From Membranipora membranacea (Eukaryota > Bryozoa > Gymnolaemata > Cheilostomatida > Membraniporidae), in assembly GCA_914767715.1 (NCBI GenBank), contig OU612065.1, forward strand, positions 4,340,001 through 4,404,000: a stretch of DNA of 64,000 bases. The letters run 5' to 3'. Shown here piece by piece: positions 12,212 through 25,170 of this stretch. The notes under the pieces are model-generated. The model saw nothing but the letters and a program-made list of their open reading frames with translations. It was not told the DNA's origin and searched no databases. How positions within the stretch are numbered: the stretch's first letter is position 1; the number at the start of each line of letters is the position of its first letter. A program made the position numbers and the translations under genes.

Positions 12212-13768
12212 ATGCATCTGACTGCTATGCTGCTGAGGAAATGCCCTAAACCACCTAAGAAAATTTACAAAAGGATGGAAACTCTACGTATCAATTCAGT
12301 ATGTATACTCTGCTCTGAGTACTGTTTCATCGAGGAGTAAAAGATTTTATGCTTCAAGTTTTTTCCTCTGTAGTATCAACAAGTTCCCAGCCATACCGCA
12401 AATATCAATCAGTCACTCGATCTTTTGAATTATTATATTGGAATTGTTCATATCAATAACAAAGACTATGTCATCACTTATATTCAAGTATTTATGCTAT
12501 TAGCAGATATATGTGTGTATGGAATCTATAAAGCATGTTACACTCTTCTAAATTTCAGAACAAAAGTCACAGGGCCAGGAACTGCTTCTCTATTGCTATG
12601 AGGACACAAATGAAAGCCTTACAATACTCTCGTATCTCAAATCGTCTCAAACCAGTTGACTTCAGAGAGGTGAATGATTATGTGGATAGCAAAGTCATAC
12701 CATGTTCCCTTTCATGTGTTTGATAAGAAAAATATTAGATAGATAGATGTCAACTTCACACTCAACCAGCATAAATTAGATCAGTCACTGGTTGGGTAAT
12801 AGCTATAACTCTGTATATTATCCCAATTAAATGAGTGTATATTTTATTTCTGTTCACTTAAATCACAACCTGCAGTCATTAGAATAGTGTTCCACATCAA
12901 ATAGGACTGAGAGTCGCTGGTGCTTTTTTTCCGAAACACTTGACTAATCTTGCTATATTGTAGACACAACTGGGCGTATGTAATATGACAATGATGTTGA
13001 AATTATTTGATATTGCAGCTATACAATACCAGGATAGAAGCAGCCGCAGAAGAACAGGGAATCCCATTTGAGTATTTCTGGAAGGCTATGAGAGCGGTAA
13101 GTTACTTTTAATTATAAACAAGGCAATCAGCACACACTCACTTGAATTAGAGAACTTAGCTCATTGAGATATTAATAAAATGGCAGCTTACGGATTTGGC
13201 TTTAACCGCAGACCAATATATATGGATAGCTTTTATTTCTATCACTTCTATTTTACACCATATTCTCAATCATCCTTTGTAGATGGATGTCGCATTAGAT
13301 AGAAAGGTGATGGTTGATATCGCGGTGCATGAGCCACGAACGTTTTCGGTGGGTATTTCCTTTGAATCAATACATAGGTGGATTGTCAATATATATATAT
13401 AAATAAAATATATATATAAATCGATTTTCAGTGGTCACATGTCATGTCTAGACTGAATCTCAGTGCCTCAAGTTCTGGTTTAGCTCAATCTTGATACTTG
13501 TGTGTCTTGGTTGTATATTGAAATCATTAATAAAAATAACTGCTCTTTGTCGTAGCTATAACATGTTAGCATCTTATACCTTATTACCTCCTTCGTGGCT
13601 TGACTGAATGACTAAAAGGCTGCTCATAAATAGCTATTTATTTTCTAGAGCCTGTGTGAGCTGGCAAAGAATTACCATGTCGAGCAGGGTCTGAATCTGC
13701 CTCCACACTCACAACCAAATATACCTGTAATAACGCGAGGAATGGAGATAGAAAACTCAACCTTGTGA
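12212..13768 (+). CDS. MRPL20: Mitochondrial ribosomal protein bL20m
   Basis: Five coding exons, 12212-12298, 12559-12669, 13019-13096, 13283-13348 and 13649-13768, all in phase 0, give 153 residues and a TGA stop. Human MRPL20 is about 149. The N-terminus MHLTAMLLRK aligns with the family start, the basic block NKSHRARNCFSIAMRTQMKA matches the rRNA-binding N-terminal half, and TRIEAAAEEQGIPFEYF followed by DRKVMVDIAVHEPRTFSSL matches the conserved C-terminal half. The protein belongs to the large subunit of the mitochondrial ribosome, where bL20 homologues bind 23S-type rRNA early in assembly. The start at 12212 was chosen because it gives the family-like N-terminus and usual length. Polyadenylation-like aataaa motifs occur near 14008 and 14025. 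No oddities. Confidence 0.93.
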
Positions 13769-14590
13769 CCTTCACAGTGTCTCCCAGCTAGAGAATGCTA
13801 TTGATGTAGTAATCTTCAGAGGACTGACAAAAGTCTATGACAGGGATTCATAGTTAATCTATTTGATAGAGTATGAAGGTCTCAGTACTTCTGTGATCAG
13901 CTGTTCGAAATTTTGTGTGTGGATCTATCAAACTCACATGTTTTTTGATTTTTTATCCTGGGGTTGTTGAACCCTGGCTGCTCCGCATACAGTTGCTAGT
14001 GCTAGCGAATAAATTAGGAGAGAAAATAAATAGCTATCCAAATGATATTAGAGTTAATTTTTGTTGCTGCTCTGAAAGTTATTCAGATAGTTATACTGGT
14101 CAGAAAAGGAAAATTAATATACTCCCGAGTCCGGAATGTTTATAAAGCAGGACAGTAACAAATTACTTTGGACTTGCATGAAAGGTTAAATGATATGATG
14201 TTAGTCAAATTGTCAAGAATTGTAGCTTGGGAACCCTGGGTAATTTGAGGGGTTGAATGAATTGAAAAATCGAAAGAACAAAGCAAGGAGTCTTTGGACA
14301 AAGTCAAAGTGAAATTGAGTCCGGAAAAAAATATACTTTCTTATACTCTGAGGTGCTCATAACAAGGAGAAAATGTTCAGCTCTACAAAAATTAAAATGA
14401 ATAAAGTGAAAGCAAAAGAGAAGTGTGAAGATATAGCTACCTGCCAGAAAAGGTTGGAATGTAAATTCAAAATATATGACTATATACTTTGTTCTTATGA
14501 AAACGTAGTGTAAATATGATGGATAAAAAAATACCATTTTTACACTCTTTCTGTGTTGCTTTTAACAACAAATATCTCAGTTTATCCACA
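13769..14590. other. Intergenic, includes likely MRPL20 3' UTR
   Basis: AT-rich sequence with no supported exon. The ORFs here are short, start in arbitrary places and have no family resemblance. Confidence 0.5.
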
Positions 14591-14672
14591 GCTGGCCCTT
14601 AAAAGCGTTCGGGATCGCCGTCGTTAAGGCCCTTAACGACCGCCTACGGTCGCCATCCAGAACGCTTTCAAG
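14591..14672. mobile_element. Small foldback (family F1), copy 1
   Basis: The arms ggcccttaaaagcgttcggg and its near-complement ending agaacgctttcaag flank a core with gttaaggcccttaacgaccg. A longer and cleaner copy of the same sequence is at 55595-55704, which identifies it as a dispersed MITE-like element. No coding capacity. Confidence 0.85.
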
Positions 14673-15280
14673 TTTATCTAGGATCCAATATGTAAATGCA
14701 TCTGACTGTTTTTATGTCATAGAAAAGATTGTTGATGGTTCTAGAGATGCTCACCATACTGTCACGACTGCAAGAGATTAGGTGATAAGGAATCATTCTT
14801 TGGTTGGTTTCTTGAGTGGAACGAGGCCTGTGCTTGATAGTACTGTAATTGTTTCTTAACCAACAATATTGAAAGACAAAAAATACATAACATATTGAGA
14901 GACAAGATAGATTTAATTAAATTAAAATGAATATATTATTTCAACATAAAATTATAAAATGAACAAAGTTAAATTAATTAATCGTAAAGTTATAAAATAG
15001 AATTCTGCCAGCCTCCATCTGCCGCTATGCAATAATATTGTGCAATCCTCTGTTAGTTGGGTTGGTATAACATGAATGGCGCTATACCTCAAGTGTCCAT
15101 GTAATTGTGATGATTTTTTTAAATCACCATAAAATTTGGATATTTATTGTTACCATTACCAGGAAGGAGTATACCCCTCTTGTTTATTACCAAGTCTATA
15201 ATACACCTCGTTTGGGTACTTACAACAAGGAGTAAAAGACACACCACCACACATTAGCCTGAGCAGGCTCCCACCTGGCC

Positions 15281-15327
15281 TGTCTTGACAAGCTTTGTTC
15301 GGTGGGCGAACAAAGCTTGTCGAGACA
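15281..15327. repeat. Inverted repeat
   Basis: Arms tgtcttgacaagctttgttcg and cgaacaaagcttgtcgagaca (one mismatch) are separated by five bases. It lies just left of the nested foldback at 15384-16840. The preceding stretch 14673-15280 contains no supported feature. Confidence 0.8.
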
Positions 15328-15383
15328 ACAAGCTAGCTCCCACCCTGTTTCAAAATCCCTGGTTTCAAATTTGCATCTTGCCT

Positions 15384-16840
15384 TTAGGGATAATACACTT
15401 CTGATCTCTGTTTGGCAGCCAATGGAGCACAGAAAAATGTATGTACATCATAGATTTAAATCTATGATGTACATACATAAAATCCTTATTTGTTATTCAA
15501 AACCCCTTGTTTTGCTCAAATGTGCATTCTAAATTGTAGTTGTGCATCTCCAACAAGAAATAAGACAACTAACAGAATTGCTTGTGATCTGAAAAAAGCT
15601 GATTTTGTGAGCAGTTGTGTGCTCCTACCTCTTGGTTGGTGTTTCAATTCTACAGATACTCAGAGTGCGCATGTGCAATGATGATGACCTTTGGACTTTA
15701 GCTTGTTATTTTCTAACAGCCCAGCTTAATTTTTTTACTACCATAACCGGATATGATAATAAAAGTGTAAAGCTGGGCTGTTAGAAAATAACAAGCTAAA
15801 GTCCAAAGGTCATCATTATTGCACATGCGCACTCTGAGTATCTGTACAATTGAAACACCAACCAAGAGGTAGGAGCACACAACTGCTCACAAAATCAGCT
15901 TTTTCAGATCACAAGCAATTCTGTTAGTTGTCTTATTTCTTGTTGGAGATGTGTTGTGAACGAGTTTAGATGAATGTGGTTACGCGTAATGTGAATCCTA
16001 GTAGAGATTGTGAGTATGAGGAATTTTATGTATTGCATTTGCTAGTTGCTTTCTCGTGTACAAGAGAAGACAACTACAAAGTATCACAAATATGTTTAAC
16101 AGCATGAATGAGAAGCCCTAGTTCATACATGAATGAACATGGATGATTAGGGAGAGTGAGTGAGGTATTAATAGCAAGTAAAGAGTTTAGCTCGGGGACT
16201 CTTGATCCACCGAGAGAACTGAGCACAACAAAAATATTAATTTGAGCTGAAATATGTGGCGGCAGGACCCAGATATCTAGCCACATATTCAGTATTAGAT
16301 AGTATTAGAAAACCACCAGAAAATAACAACAAAAACAGCAACAAACAGCAACAAACAACAACAAACAACAACAAACAACAACAAACAAACAACAAAAACA
16401 GCAACAAACAACACAAACAACAACAACATGATTGCGTGATTGTGCTTGCGAGTTAATATCTTGTTCTGTTTATATTTGTATATGTTTTCTATCATGACGT
16501 TGTCTCTCACCCATGTTTTTGTCTATCTCTAGGTTCGATATCAACGTAACAGGACAGGTCGATCAGGATTAAATTACTTTGATGGTTGTCGATTCAGAGG
16601 TAGAATAGTGCAATTCGGTGAGTTGTATATTTATATGAATTGAGCATCTGCCATTAACTAGTTGTTAGTGTACACCCCAAAGTGCACCATTTCAAGTGTA
16701 TCAGATGCACAACTACAATTTAGAATGCACATTTGAGCAGAACAAGGGGTTTTGAATTACATATAAGGAGTTTATGTATGTACATACATTTTTCTGTGCT
16801 CCATTGGCTGCCAAACAGAGATCAGAAGTGTATTATCCCT
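15384..16840. mobile_element. Composite foldback element with nested second foldback
   Basis: The outer arms are 15384-15550 and, inverted, 16703-16840; they share the landmarks agggataatacacttctgat and aaccccttgtt.tgctcaaatg. Inside, 15541-15727 and 15770-15950 form a second pair of long, almost perfect arms around a loop of about 40 bases. The left outer arm also carries a perfect 42-base palindrome at 15437-15478, which is reduced in the right arm. An AAC microsatellite and about 750 bases of other DNA lie between the inner foldback and the right outer arm. No transposase was found. Probably a non-autonomous transposon captured by, or grown from, another. Confidence 0.8.
16311..16432 (+). 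repeat. (AAC)n / (AACA)n microsatellite
   Basis: About 120 bases of acaacaacaaacaacaac-type repeats with occasional g (aacagcaac). It sits inside the composite foldback. ORFs across it, such as a poly-Asn/Gln one, are artefacts of the repeat. Confidence 0.95.
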
Positions 16841-16971
16841 TCGAGTTGTGCTCTCTTGTACTAAGGATATGCAACTCCAAATTATACTGGAGAAATCAAA
16901 AATAGCTCACATAGTTGAGAGACTACGTATGCAGGTAAAATTTACAAACATTAGTATTGGTATAATCACCC

Positions 16972-18563
16972 ATACTGACTCTCGTGATCTGACTGGGCAT
17001 GTAGATCACTGATAAACTAGGTTATCATTACCACAAAGCAGGTGTCGTAAGGCTAAGTATGCATCATGCGTGACTTGAATTCGCGCATGTGCAACAACAA
17101 TGAGTTTAGTTTGGGTTCTGATTGCAACTTTGGAAAGGGGAAATGGGATATCCCCTGCATAAACTGTCAATCAAAATCAGCTAATAATAACAAGAGAGGA
17201 TAACTATTAATAACAAATCCGCACGCTTCGGGGAGCATGTCACCAGAGCAGGTAGCCAATCAGATGGCTTCGGAATTCCGAGGCTCAATTTTGCAGAGAT
17301 CAGCTCATGCCCAGAGCTGAGCATGCGCAGAATGATAATCACCCATTCTGCGCATGCTCAGCTCTGGGCATGAGCTGATCTCTGCAAAATTGAGTCACAC
17401 TGATCACGTGATATACTATTGCATGTATATCTCTGATCGATAGAGAGTGAATTAATTCACTTAGCTTGAGTGCAGCTGAAATTCAGTATTTAGGAGACGT
17501 GTGGATGATTACCCAGACTTTTGGATATACACTTATCATTTTCTCATTCTTTGTTAAAATATTCTAATTTATATTTAGAAAATCTGATATCACCTTTTAA
17601 CAGTTTTAGAAGAGCATTTAGCACATGTTTTTGACAAGAAAAGTGACATCGAAACTGTGTATTGCTAGCCTAAGCTCAGAAGAGAGAACTAACAATGCAG
17701 AGCTAGGTAATTCAGTTTCGATCATGTCTGTTTGATAAAAATCAAAGTTGTCCTCTCTTTCAGCCAAATGTAGGTGCTCAATATTTGCGACAGAAGCTCT
17801 ATCGATCAGAGATACACATACTAATAGTGTAATCTCGAAATCAGTGTGAAATTGAGTCTCGGAATTCCGAAGCCATCTGATTGGCTACCTGCTCTGGTGA
17901 CATGTTCCCCAAAGCGTGCGGATTTGTTATTAATAGTTATCCTCTCTTGTCGTTATTAGCTGATTTTGATTGACAGTTTATGCAGGGGATATCCCATTTC
18001 CCCTTTCCAAAGTTGCAATCAGAACCCAAACTAAACTCATTGTTCTTGCACATGCGCAAATTCAAGTCACGCATGATGCATACTTAGCCTTACGACACCT
18101 GCTTTGTGGTAATGATAGCCTAGTTTATCAGTGATCTGACTGGGCATGTAGATCACTGATAAACTAGGCTATAGTTACCACAAAGTGGATGTCATAAGGC
18201 TAAGTATAAATCATGCGTGACTTTAAATTGCGCATGTGCAAGAACAATGAGTTTAGTCTAGGTTCTGAAAGAAAATTTGGTCAGGGAGAATGGGATAACC
18301 CCTACATGAACTGCCAATCAAAATCAGCTAATAGTGACAAGAGAGAATAACTATCGATATCAATTCCGCACGCATCGAAGAGCATACCACCAGAGCAGGT
18401 AGCCAATCAGATGGCTTCGGAATTCCGAGACTCAATTTTGCAGAGATCAGCTCATGCCCAGAGCTGAGCATGCGCAGAATGATAATTACCCATTCTGCGC
18501 ATGCTCAGCTCTGGGCATGAGATGATCAGATCACATGCCCAGTCAGATCACGAGAGTCAGTAT
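16972..18563. mobile_element. Composite palindromic transposon of about 1.6 kb
   Basis: The element is bounded by perfect 31-base terminal inverted repeats at 16972-17002 (atactgactctcgtgatctg...) and 18533-18563, with a possible TA target duplication within their ends. It contains three copies of one segment of about 300 bases: direct at about 16990-17290, inverted at about 17852-18140, and direct again at about 18160-18440. The last two abut at a palindrome at 18118-18169. Long hairpins at 17284-17395 and 18422-18526 (cccagagctgagcatgcgca and its complement) follow the two direct copies. The spacer 17396-17851 is single-copy here and has no transposase-like ORF. Non-autonomous. Confidence 0.85.
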
Positions 18564-19459
18564 GATAATCACCAAAACATATTGTTTGACACTCTGAAGC
18601 AAACTATGCCCTTGTCTGAAGCCAATTCTTGAGAGAAAAATTGGTTTTTTTCAGATGACTTATTATGAGAATGATTTTCTTTTAACATACTCTGTACAAG
18701 GAGTAGCAGGGGTACTCAAAGAAGCTTCATTTTTATCAATTTACAGCTTCAACTCCATTTTATAAACTATGATTAGGCCTGGCATTGACCGAAATAAGCT
18801 CGAGGGGTCGACTAGTAAAAGTGCTCAAACGCTGCCGGGGTTGCTAGTGTTGACATCTTCAGATTATCCACATCCAATTTCATTTTGTAACTGGCGGTAG
18901 ATTATGGGACCACAACAATCTGCTGCCATAGACACAAACATTGAGAAAATGGAATTTCAACAAAATACCTATATAAACATTACTACAGCAGTGCAAGATC
19001 CCCACTGAGTTTTTCTTATGAATTTGTGAAGCAAAATATCCGACCATGTTGATGTACTTGTATATTTTTTTGGGTACAGATCAGGCACAAAGGTGTCTGC
19101 TCCCTGATGTTGCACATTTAATCTTATCCATTCAAAATTACACTGGTAGCCATGAGTGTGGCATTAAAAAAGAAACTAATTTTCAATCATTCCAAATCAG
19201 TGAATTTGTAGTGAAATGGAACTGCCTGATCTCATACACAACAACATGTAACGCTTCCAAACTTCTCACAAGTAATCAGACAAAAGAACCTGACCTGATG
19301 ATAAGAGCGTGCCTTTTACTCCCATATCTATGGGATTTAAGCACTAAGCTTTAAATTATAGATATCCTGAGATGTAGCCATGGTTGGGTTGCCGTCAATG
19401 GTATGCTCAGTTTCAACTTTAACTATAAGTTTTTATTATATTAAGCATATTTTGTAGCC
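18564..19459. other. Intergenic, upstream of DBR1
   Basis: No exon could be supported. An ORF of 102 codons at 19046-19354 has no recognisable motif. An AG directly before the DBR1 start region (tattttgtag at 19447-19456) could be a 3' splice site for a 5' UTR intron, so an untranslated first exon may lie in here. Confidence 0.45.
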
Positions 19460-22400
19460 ATGAGGATAGCTGTAGAAGGTTGCTGCCATGATCAGCTTGA
19501 TACCATATATGACATGATAGAGCACATTCAGCAGATTAACAATGATACAATTGATCTCTTGCTAATATGTGGTGACTTCCAGGCCACCAGAAATCCTGAT
19601 GATTTACTGTGTATGGCTGTACCTCCTAAATATAGAGATATGAAGTACTTCTACAGGTAAGACGTATTGCTATTTATTCTGCTGTCTCTACCCGAAGTTT
19701 GACTTCTAACACCTAATAAGGAGATATTCATAAACATAACTTAATAAGGAAAGTTCATTGATATCCTAATATCTTATTGAAAATGAATATGTCCATAATT
19801 AAATTTGTATCCTTTTTTAAACCTGTGGTTTGTTTCTATTCCAATGCTGAACTCCATATTGTCCTTTTTCATATATCTCACCTATATCTGTATGATCTTT
19901 AGATATTATAGCGGGGAGAAGAAAGCTCCAGTTCTCACACTAGTTATCGGTGGTAACCATGAGGCCTCTAATCATATGCAGGAGTTGCCTTATGGCGGCT
20001 GGTTAGCACCTAACATCTACTACTTTGGTAAGTACGCTCAATTGGACAGGATGGTACATTCATAAATTTTTGATTTTTTTTCCGAGGAATTAAATTTTTT
20101 ATGAGCTCACATCAATCAAATTAAGTAATTAAAAACTCTCAACCATATGGATGAGGCTAATAATCACTGTATGAAAAGGGTTTCTAAGAAACTATGAGAT
20201 ATTTCGAGCTGGAAAACCTACATACAAAGGTTCTTCATTGGTCAAATCTATATGAAAAACATGTATATAGTGATAATAGATATTGAAAAGAAATATGGTC
20301 AGATTACAAGCCCAACCTAACTGACATTGATATGATGTTACATTGATAATCCATTAAATGAAGATCTTATTATTATTATCAAAGCTGTTTCTCCAGCTTC
20401 AAAACAAGCCCAAATTCGACCCTCTTGCACCATCAGAAGTTGTGTTATGAGCCATTGATGTTGATCCTGTCAATATTCGCTCGTGAGATCAGAAAGCCCA
20501 TATGTGAGGTCACATCAGGGTTTTCGACCAATATTTGACATTTTTTGTATATGGAACTGTTAAAGTGAAACCAACTTTTTTCCAGCTCTAAATCTTCTTA
20601 AATTTTTTGCTTTGGATTAATCTCCATGATGACACGAGCTATGTTGGATTACATTTTGATGAAATTGTACAAGTTCAAAGTTTCTAATGGTAGATATAGT
20701 CGCAAAATGTATGTTTGTGACATAATATCCTACTACGCTAGGCTCACTAGTGAGCGTCAGATAGGCCTTACTTTGATATGTCTTAACTTCAGTCCTAGTT
20801 GCCCAATTGAGCTGTTCTTGGGCTCATTATGCTTATAAGCTGGAGCAATTCCTCTGATTAGTTTAAGCTCAATTTCATGGATGCTTTAACATGCCATTGA
20901 TCTTATGTGTCTATGTTATGTATATTTGCGATCTAACCCGCTTTATTTGGTACATTTTATGGCTCCTAAACTACACTGTCTGTAGGATATGCTGGTATTG
21001 TGAATGTTGGCGGTGTGAGAATTGGAGGCATGTCTGGTATCTACAAGGGTAAAGACTATCATAAAGGTATGTATATTAATAAATTGAGTTTACAATAAAG
21101 CCTTGTAATTGTAACATAGATATATGTAACACTAATGTTACCGTCTAATTCTCATGTTGGCCTTCATTTTAAAGTTTGCTGAAACCGCAGAATTCATTTT
21201 GCAACACATGATGAGAACACATTTAGGTATTTGGTTCATCACAAAAAAACAGTTATTTCATGCCTTCAATTTCAGGGCATTATGAGCGACCGCCATATGA
21301 TAATGATGCTCTCAGATCTGCATATCACACAAGATCTCTGGAAGTTTTCCGCTTGAAACAGGTGATCATCTTACACAAATATATTACTAGGATACTAGGT
21401 CTGATTCCGACATCACTGTCTTCAATATTGCTGTCAACCTTTCATTTGAATGATTTTTCGATTTCATATGAACGCATCTACGATGTGGGAAGAGTCAAAA
21501 CTTTGTATTTGATTTTTGCCAAGGTAGTCAGCTGCTGCTCTCATTAATAGAAATTGAAAATTGAAGACAGGAGAGAACTGATAAAACAGGACTTTTTAAT
21601 TCTGTTGTGAGAAAATCTACGCAAGCCCGGTAATTTTGAGACCAATTGAGTCATTTTATTACCATTTTATGACTATGTATTAACTTCCCGTAGATTCAAC
21701 AGCCAGTGGATATAATGCTGAGTCACGATTGGCCGTTACATGCAGTGCATGCTGGGAATGTTGAGCAGCTTCTACGATGGTAAGGATACAAAATCTAACC
21801 CTCTGATCAATTACAATATACCTTTGAAAATAATCTAAGCACACCTCATGATTCTTATTATATGCTTTGTTAGAATAGTTTATGAGGTTGATTAAGGCTA
21901 AGTGCTGAACATTTTGCAAGGTGGTGTTTAGAGTTCAGAATAAGTGACAATTATCTCTCCCCCATACATATATGATGAAGATTCTTTCTCAGACAACACT
22001 CTGTAATGTGGAATACTGTGAACCAAGTGTACTCTTCACTTTAGATATTTTGCATTTGGTTATTTTAGGAAGTCAGATTTTAGAGAAGAAATACAACAGA
22101 ATCAGCTCGGCAGCCCAGCTGCTCAGGAGGTGCTGACTTTTATCAAGCCCACATACTGGTTCTCAGCACATTTACACTGTAAATACCCGGCTGTAATAAA
22201 ACATAAAGTAAGTGTGTGCTTATTCTTGTTATGCTATTGACAGCCTTGTACTTACAAATCAATTATTTGATAGGAGAGCATTAGGATACCTATTTTCAGT
22301 GGCAGCTTTCTTCAAGCCACTACATAAACATAAACAGGAAAACCATTAAATCAGAATGAGTTCGGTGTGAAGAATCAGTAATTCTGGCGTAATGTGCTAC

Positions 22401-25170
22401 ATATTGTATAGTCAGATGCCAACACTGCAGGGCGCAACCCTTTCAAATCATGTTATCACCATCTATCAACTGCATACTCACAACTAGGGAATTCCTTCAT
22501 CAATGGAAGAAAACTTAGATACCACCATCCAAGTTTAGAGTGATGTTTGGACAGAAGAGAACATCAGTGATTTGTTTCACAATGTAATAATCAGGATATA
22601 GTAGGGGATGACAAAAGGTCATCCATTAACCGTCTCACCGTCTCTTATACCAATCTATTACTGTTTCAGACACAACCAGGTGAAGATGAGAAAGTGACTA
22701 AATTTCTGGCACTCGATAAATGCTTACCGAAGCGAAGCTTTCTACAGGTGAAATAATAACCGCACTGCTCTTCTATGATTTTGACTTGGTCCTTTTTTTA
22801 TTGTTCACATCTCTAACTCCTTGATCTATTGGTACAGATGATGTACATATGTGTTTATGTATGTATAAATGATGATGTATGTGCACTATGTTGTAAAACA
22901 TTTCAGGTCTGACAAGGATGTAAGGATGTAGTCTACTCTTTGGTAATATCCAAGACTGAGTTAAATCCACTTTGTCTCATTTTCGGGTTGACCCTAGTCT
23001 AAGTGTTCAGACAGCTACAAGGGGGTGTTTTGGCATCACATTATCACACATTTAATTTTATTTAATGCAATGCCACAAACACGCACTTACAGCCCTTAGA
23101 CAAGGAATTCCCCATTATGCTGGTGATCCACCGGCTGCTTCAGGAGGAGCAACTTCAGAACAGGCAGATTGGAATGACTTGATCTAGTAATTTCCAAAGT
23201 CGTATATTAATCTGCTTCAGGTGTTTGATGTTCCACATACAAAGGAGGGGCCATATAAGCTAGAGCTTGATCCTGAGTGGATGGTTATCCTGAAGAACAC
23301 TGATCACCTGCTGAATATCACCAGTACTGCTAGGTACATGCCTGGTATCGGGTGTAGGGAAAGGTCTGTAATTTATTCTGCCATCAGCATATCTGTTACA
23401 GATGATACAACATAGTAATGGCATTGTTTCTCACTTTTACATACATCTTCAACACCTTGAATAATGATTAGTATTTCATAGTTTCTTGCAGCTTCACTTA
23501 ATATTTTAAGACCTTTTATCGAATACTGCATATTTTAGCACAGCACCAAGACTTTTATCGAGAATTTATTATTTCTTGACTGAATAAATCCATCCATTCA
23601 TCTTACAGGGTTTGCTGGTTTCTCACAAATGAGAATTGTAACCGTTTACAGGATTGAAGCCTGTTACTGATGTTTTACGCGTTTCTTTGCGCCTGTTGCA
23701 GATATGATTTTCGAGTGGAAAAGAAGGAAATTGACAGTCTACTGGAAGATTTTGGTGGGGATCTAACGTTACCAGAAAACTTTGAGAAGACAGTGAAAGT
23801 TTACGATGGTGTTAGTGATAAGAAGAAGGGCAAACAACCTAAATGCCAGGTGTGTATTGCTATTTCAAAAACAAGGCATAGCTGTGTATCTTTGGAGTGC
23901 CAGCCATGTGGAGCTTTCTTTTTGCTGTACACTGACAACAACCATTTCCTCAAACTTTGTCCAAGCAAAAGATGGACATTGGAGAAGATTTCCATCGTAT
24001 CCACTTAACTGCATCACATATTTTCATAAAACAGAATCATCCAAGGATAATATTTATCATCTGATGTTTTATATATTATTTTCTATGCCAAAGTTGATAG
24101 GATGCATTATATACATGTCCCACTCTCACATTTGTATGTTGTTACGTAACAGGTGAACCCCCAGACAACCTTGCTTTGTCAGATGTTGGCGTTAACAGAT
24201 CCTTTTGCTGTATTCTGCGGAAAAGCTCAGAACCCTGATGAGATTAACATTGATAGCACAGACAGTGATGAGAGTGTTGTATTTGGAGACCCTGATAGTC
24301 CAGCCGCTGATGTTGTAGAAGGTCCTGCGCCTAGAGAACAGGAAGCTGATTCTAAGGACGAGCAGATAATACCAGATACAAATAAGGATTCCACAAACAA
24401 TTCAGTACTTGACACTACCTCATCTAGCGAGGTCTTCCCAACATTCATGCATTCTGTCTCTGCTAATGAGAGTGGGCTGAATGATAGTATACTGAATGAA
24501 TCAGTCCCAGGTGAGAGCTGCTCTGTTCCAGCTCGTCAACTCAGTACAATGGACACAGGGGACGATGGGGATACTAACTCCAGTAATGTATCAACTCAAG
24601 TGAACTCACTATCTCTACCTGAGCCCATGAACAAGGATTCAATCTCAGCACCTGAAGTTACTACAACTGCCATCGATAGGAAGAGGTGCTCAACTGAGGA
24701 TGCTGCAGTAGATATACCTGGTGATAAGGTATAAGATGAGCCAATCATCATTTTATTTTGATAAACCAAGCGGTCAATGGCTATGTAGTGCTTAATTTGT
24801 GATTATGATATAGTCCATTCGCTGCTGAGGAGATAAGGATGGGTTCCATGGATCAATTTCGATTCACTTTTCCTGCATTTGGACTGCCCTCTTTGAACTG
24901 GGGTCTCACCGGGCGAATGGGAACAACCCATATTGGAAGGGAGCCTGCCGAATAGTTCCTGACTCTTGATGTCCTTGACATTCTTGATCAACATTGTTTT
25001 TCATCATATTATCAATAACCACATGCTGATTACCTCCTAATTGTCTATTTTAGCTGAGCTCATCTGTTGATAGTTCATCTTCTGCTACCAAAAAGTTCAA
25101 GAGAAGAAATGTTGCAATGTACAGCATTCTCACTAATCAAGGGACAGGAGAAAGTGATGAGCCAACATGA
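19460..25170 (+). CDS. DBR1: RNA lariat debranching enzyme
   Basis: Eleven coding exons, 19460-19656, 19903-20027, 20986-21066, 21276-21361, 21694-21779, 22069-22207, 22670-22747, 23221-23363, 23702-23849, 24153-24728 and 25054-25170, sum to 1776 bases, or 591 residues. Human DBR1 is about 544. The enzyme cleaves the 2'-5' branch bond of excised intron lariats in the nucleus. The metallophosphoesterase domain (about 1-235) keeps every known metal ligand at the expected spacing: C8 and H10 (GCCH), D39 (CGDFQ), N84 (GGNHEA), H174 (SHDWP), H226 and H228 (AHLHC). The DBR1 C-terminal domain follows to about residue 360. Exon 10 (362-553) encodes a Ser/Asp/Asn-rich acidic, probably disordered tail, and the end has KKFKRRN, a likely nuclear signal. 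Residue 11 is Asp where vertebrates have Gly. DBR1 converges with the next gene. Confidence 0.96.

Noticed and set aside
16256-16510. Poly-Asn/Gln ORF and its antisense hydrophobic ORF
   Set aside because: Both are translations of the AAC microsatellite at 16311-16432.
16541-16619. Open segment between a good AG and a GTGAGT, resembling an exon (YQRNRTGRSGLNYF)
   Set aside because: No in-frame partner exon was found on either side and it lies inside the composite foldback; kept only as a curiosity.
19046-19354. ORF of 102 codons just upstream of DBR1
   Set aside because: No motif, no splice partner, and composition like intergenic DNA.
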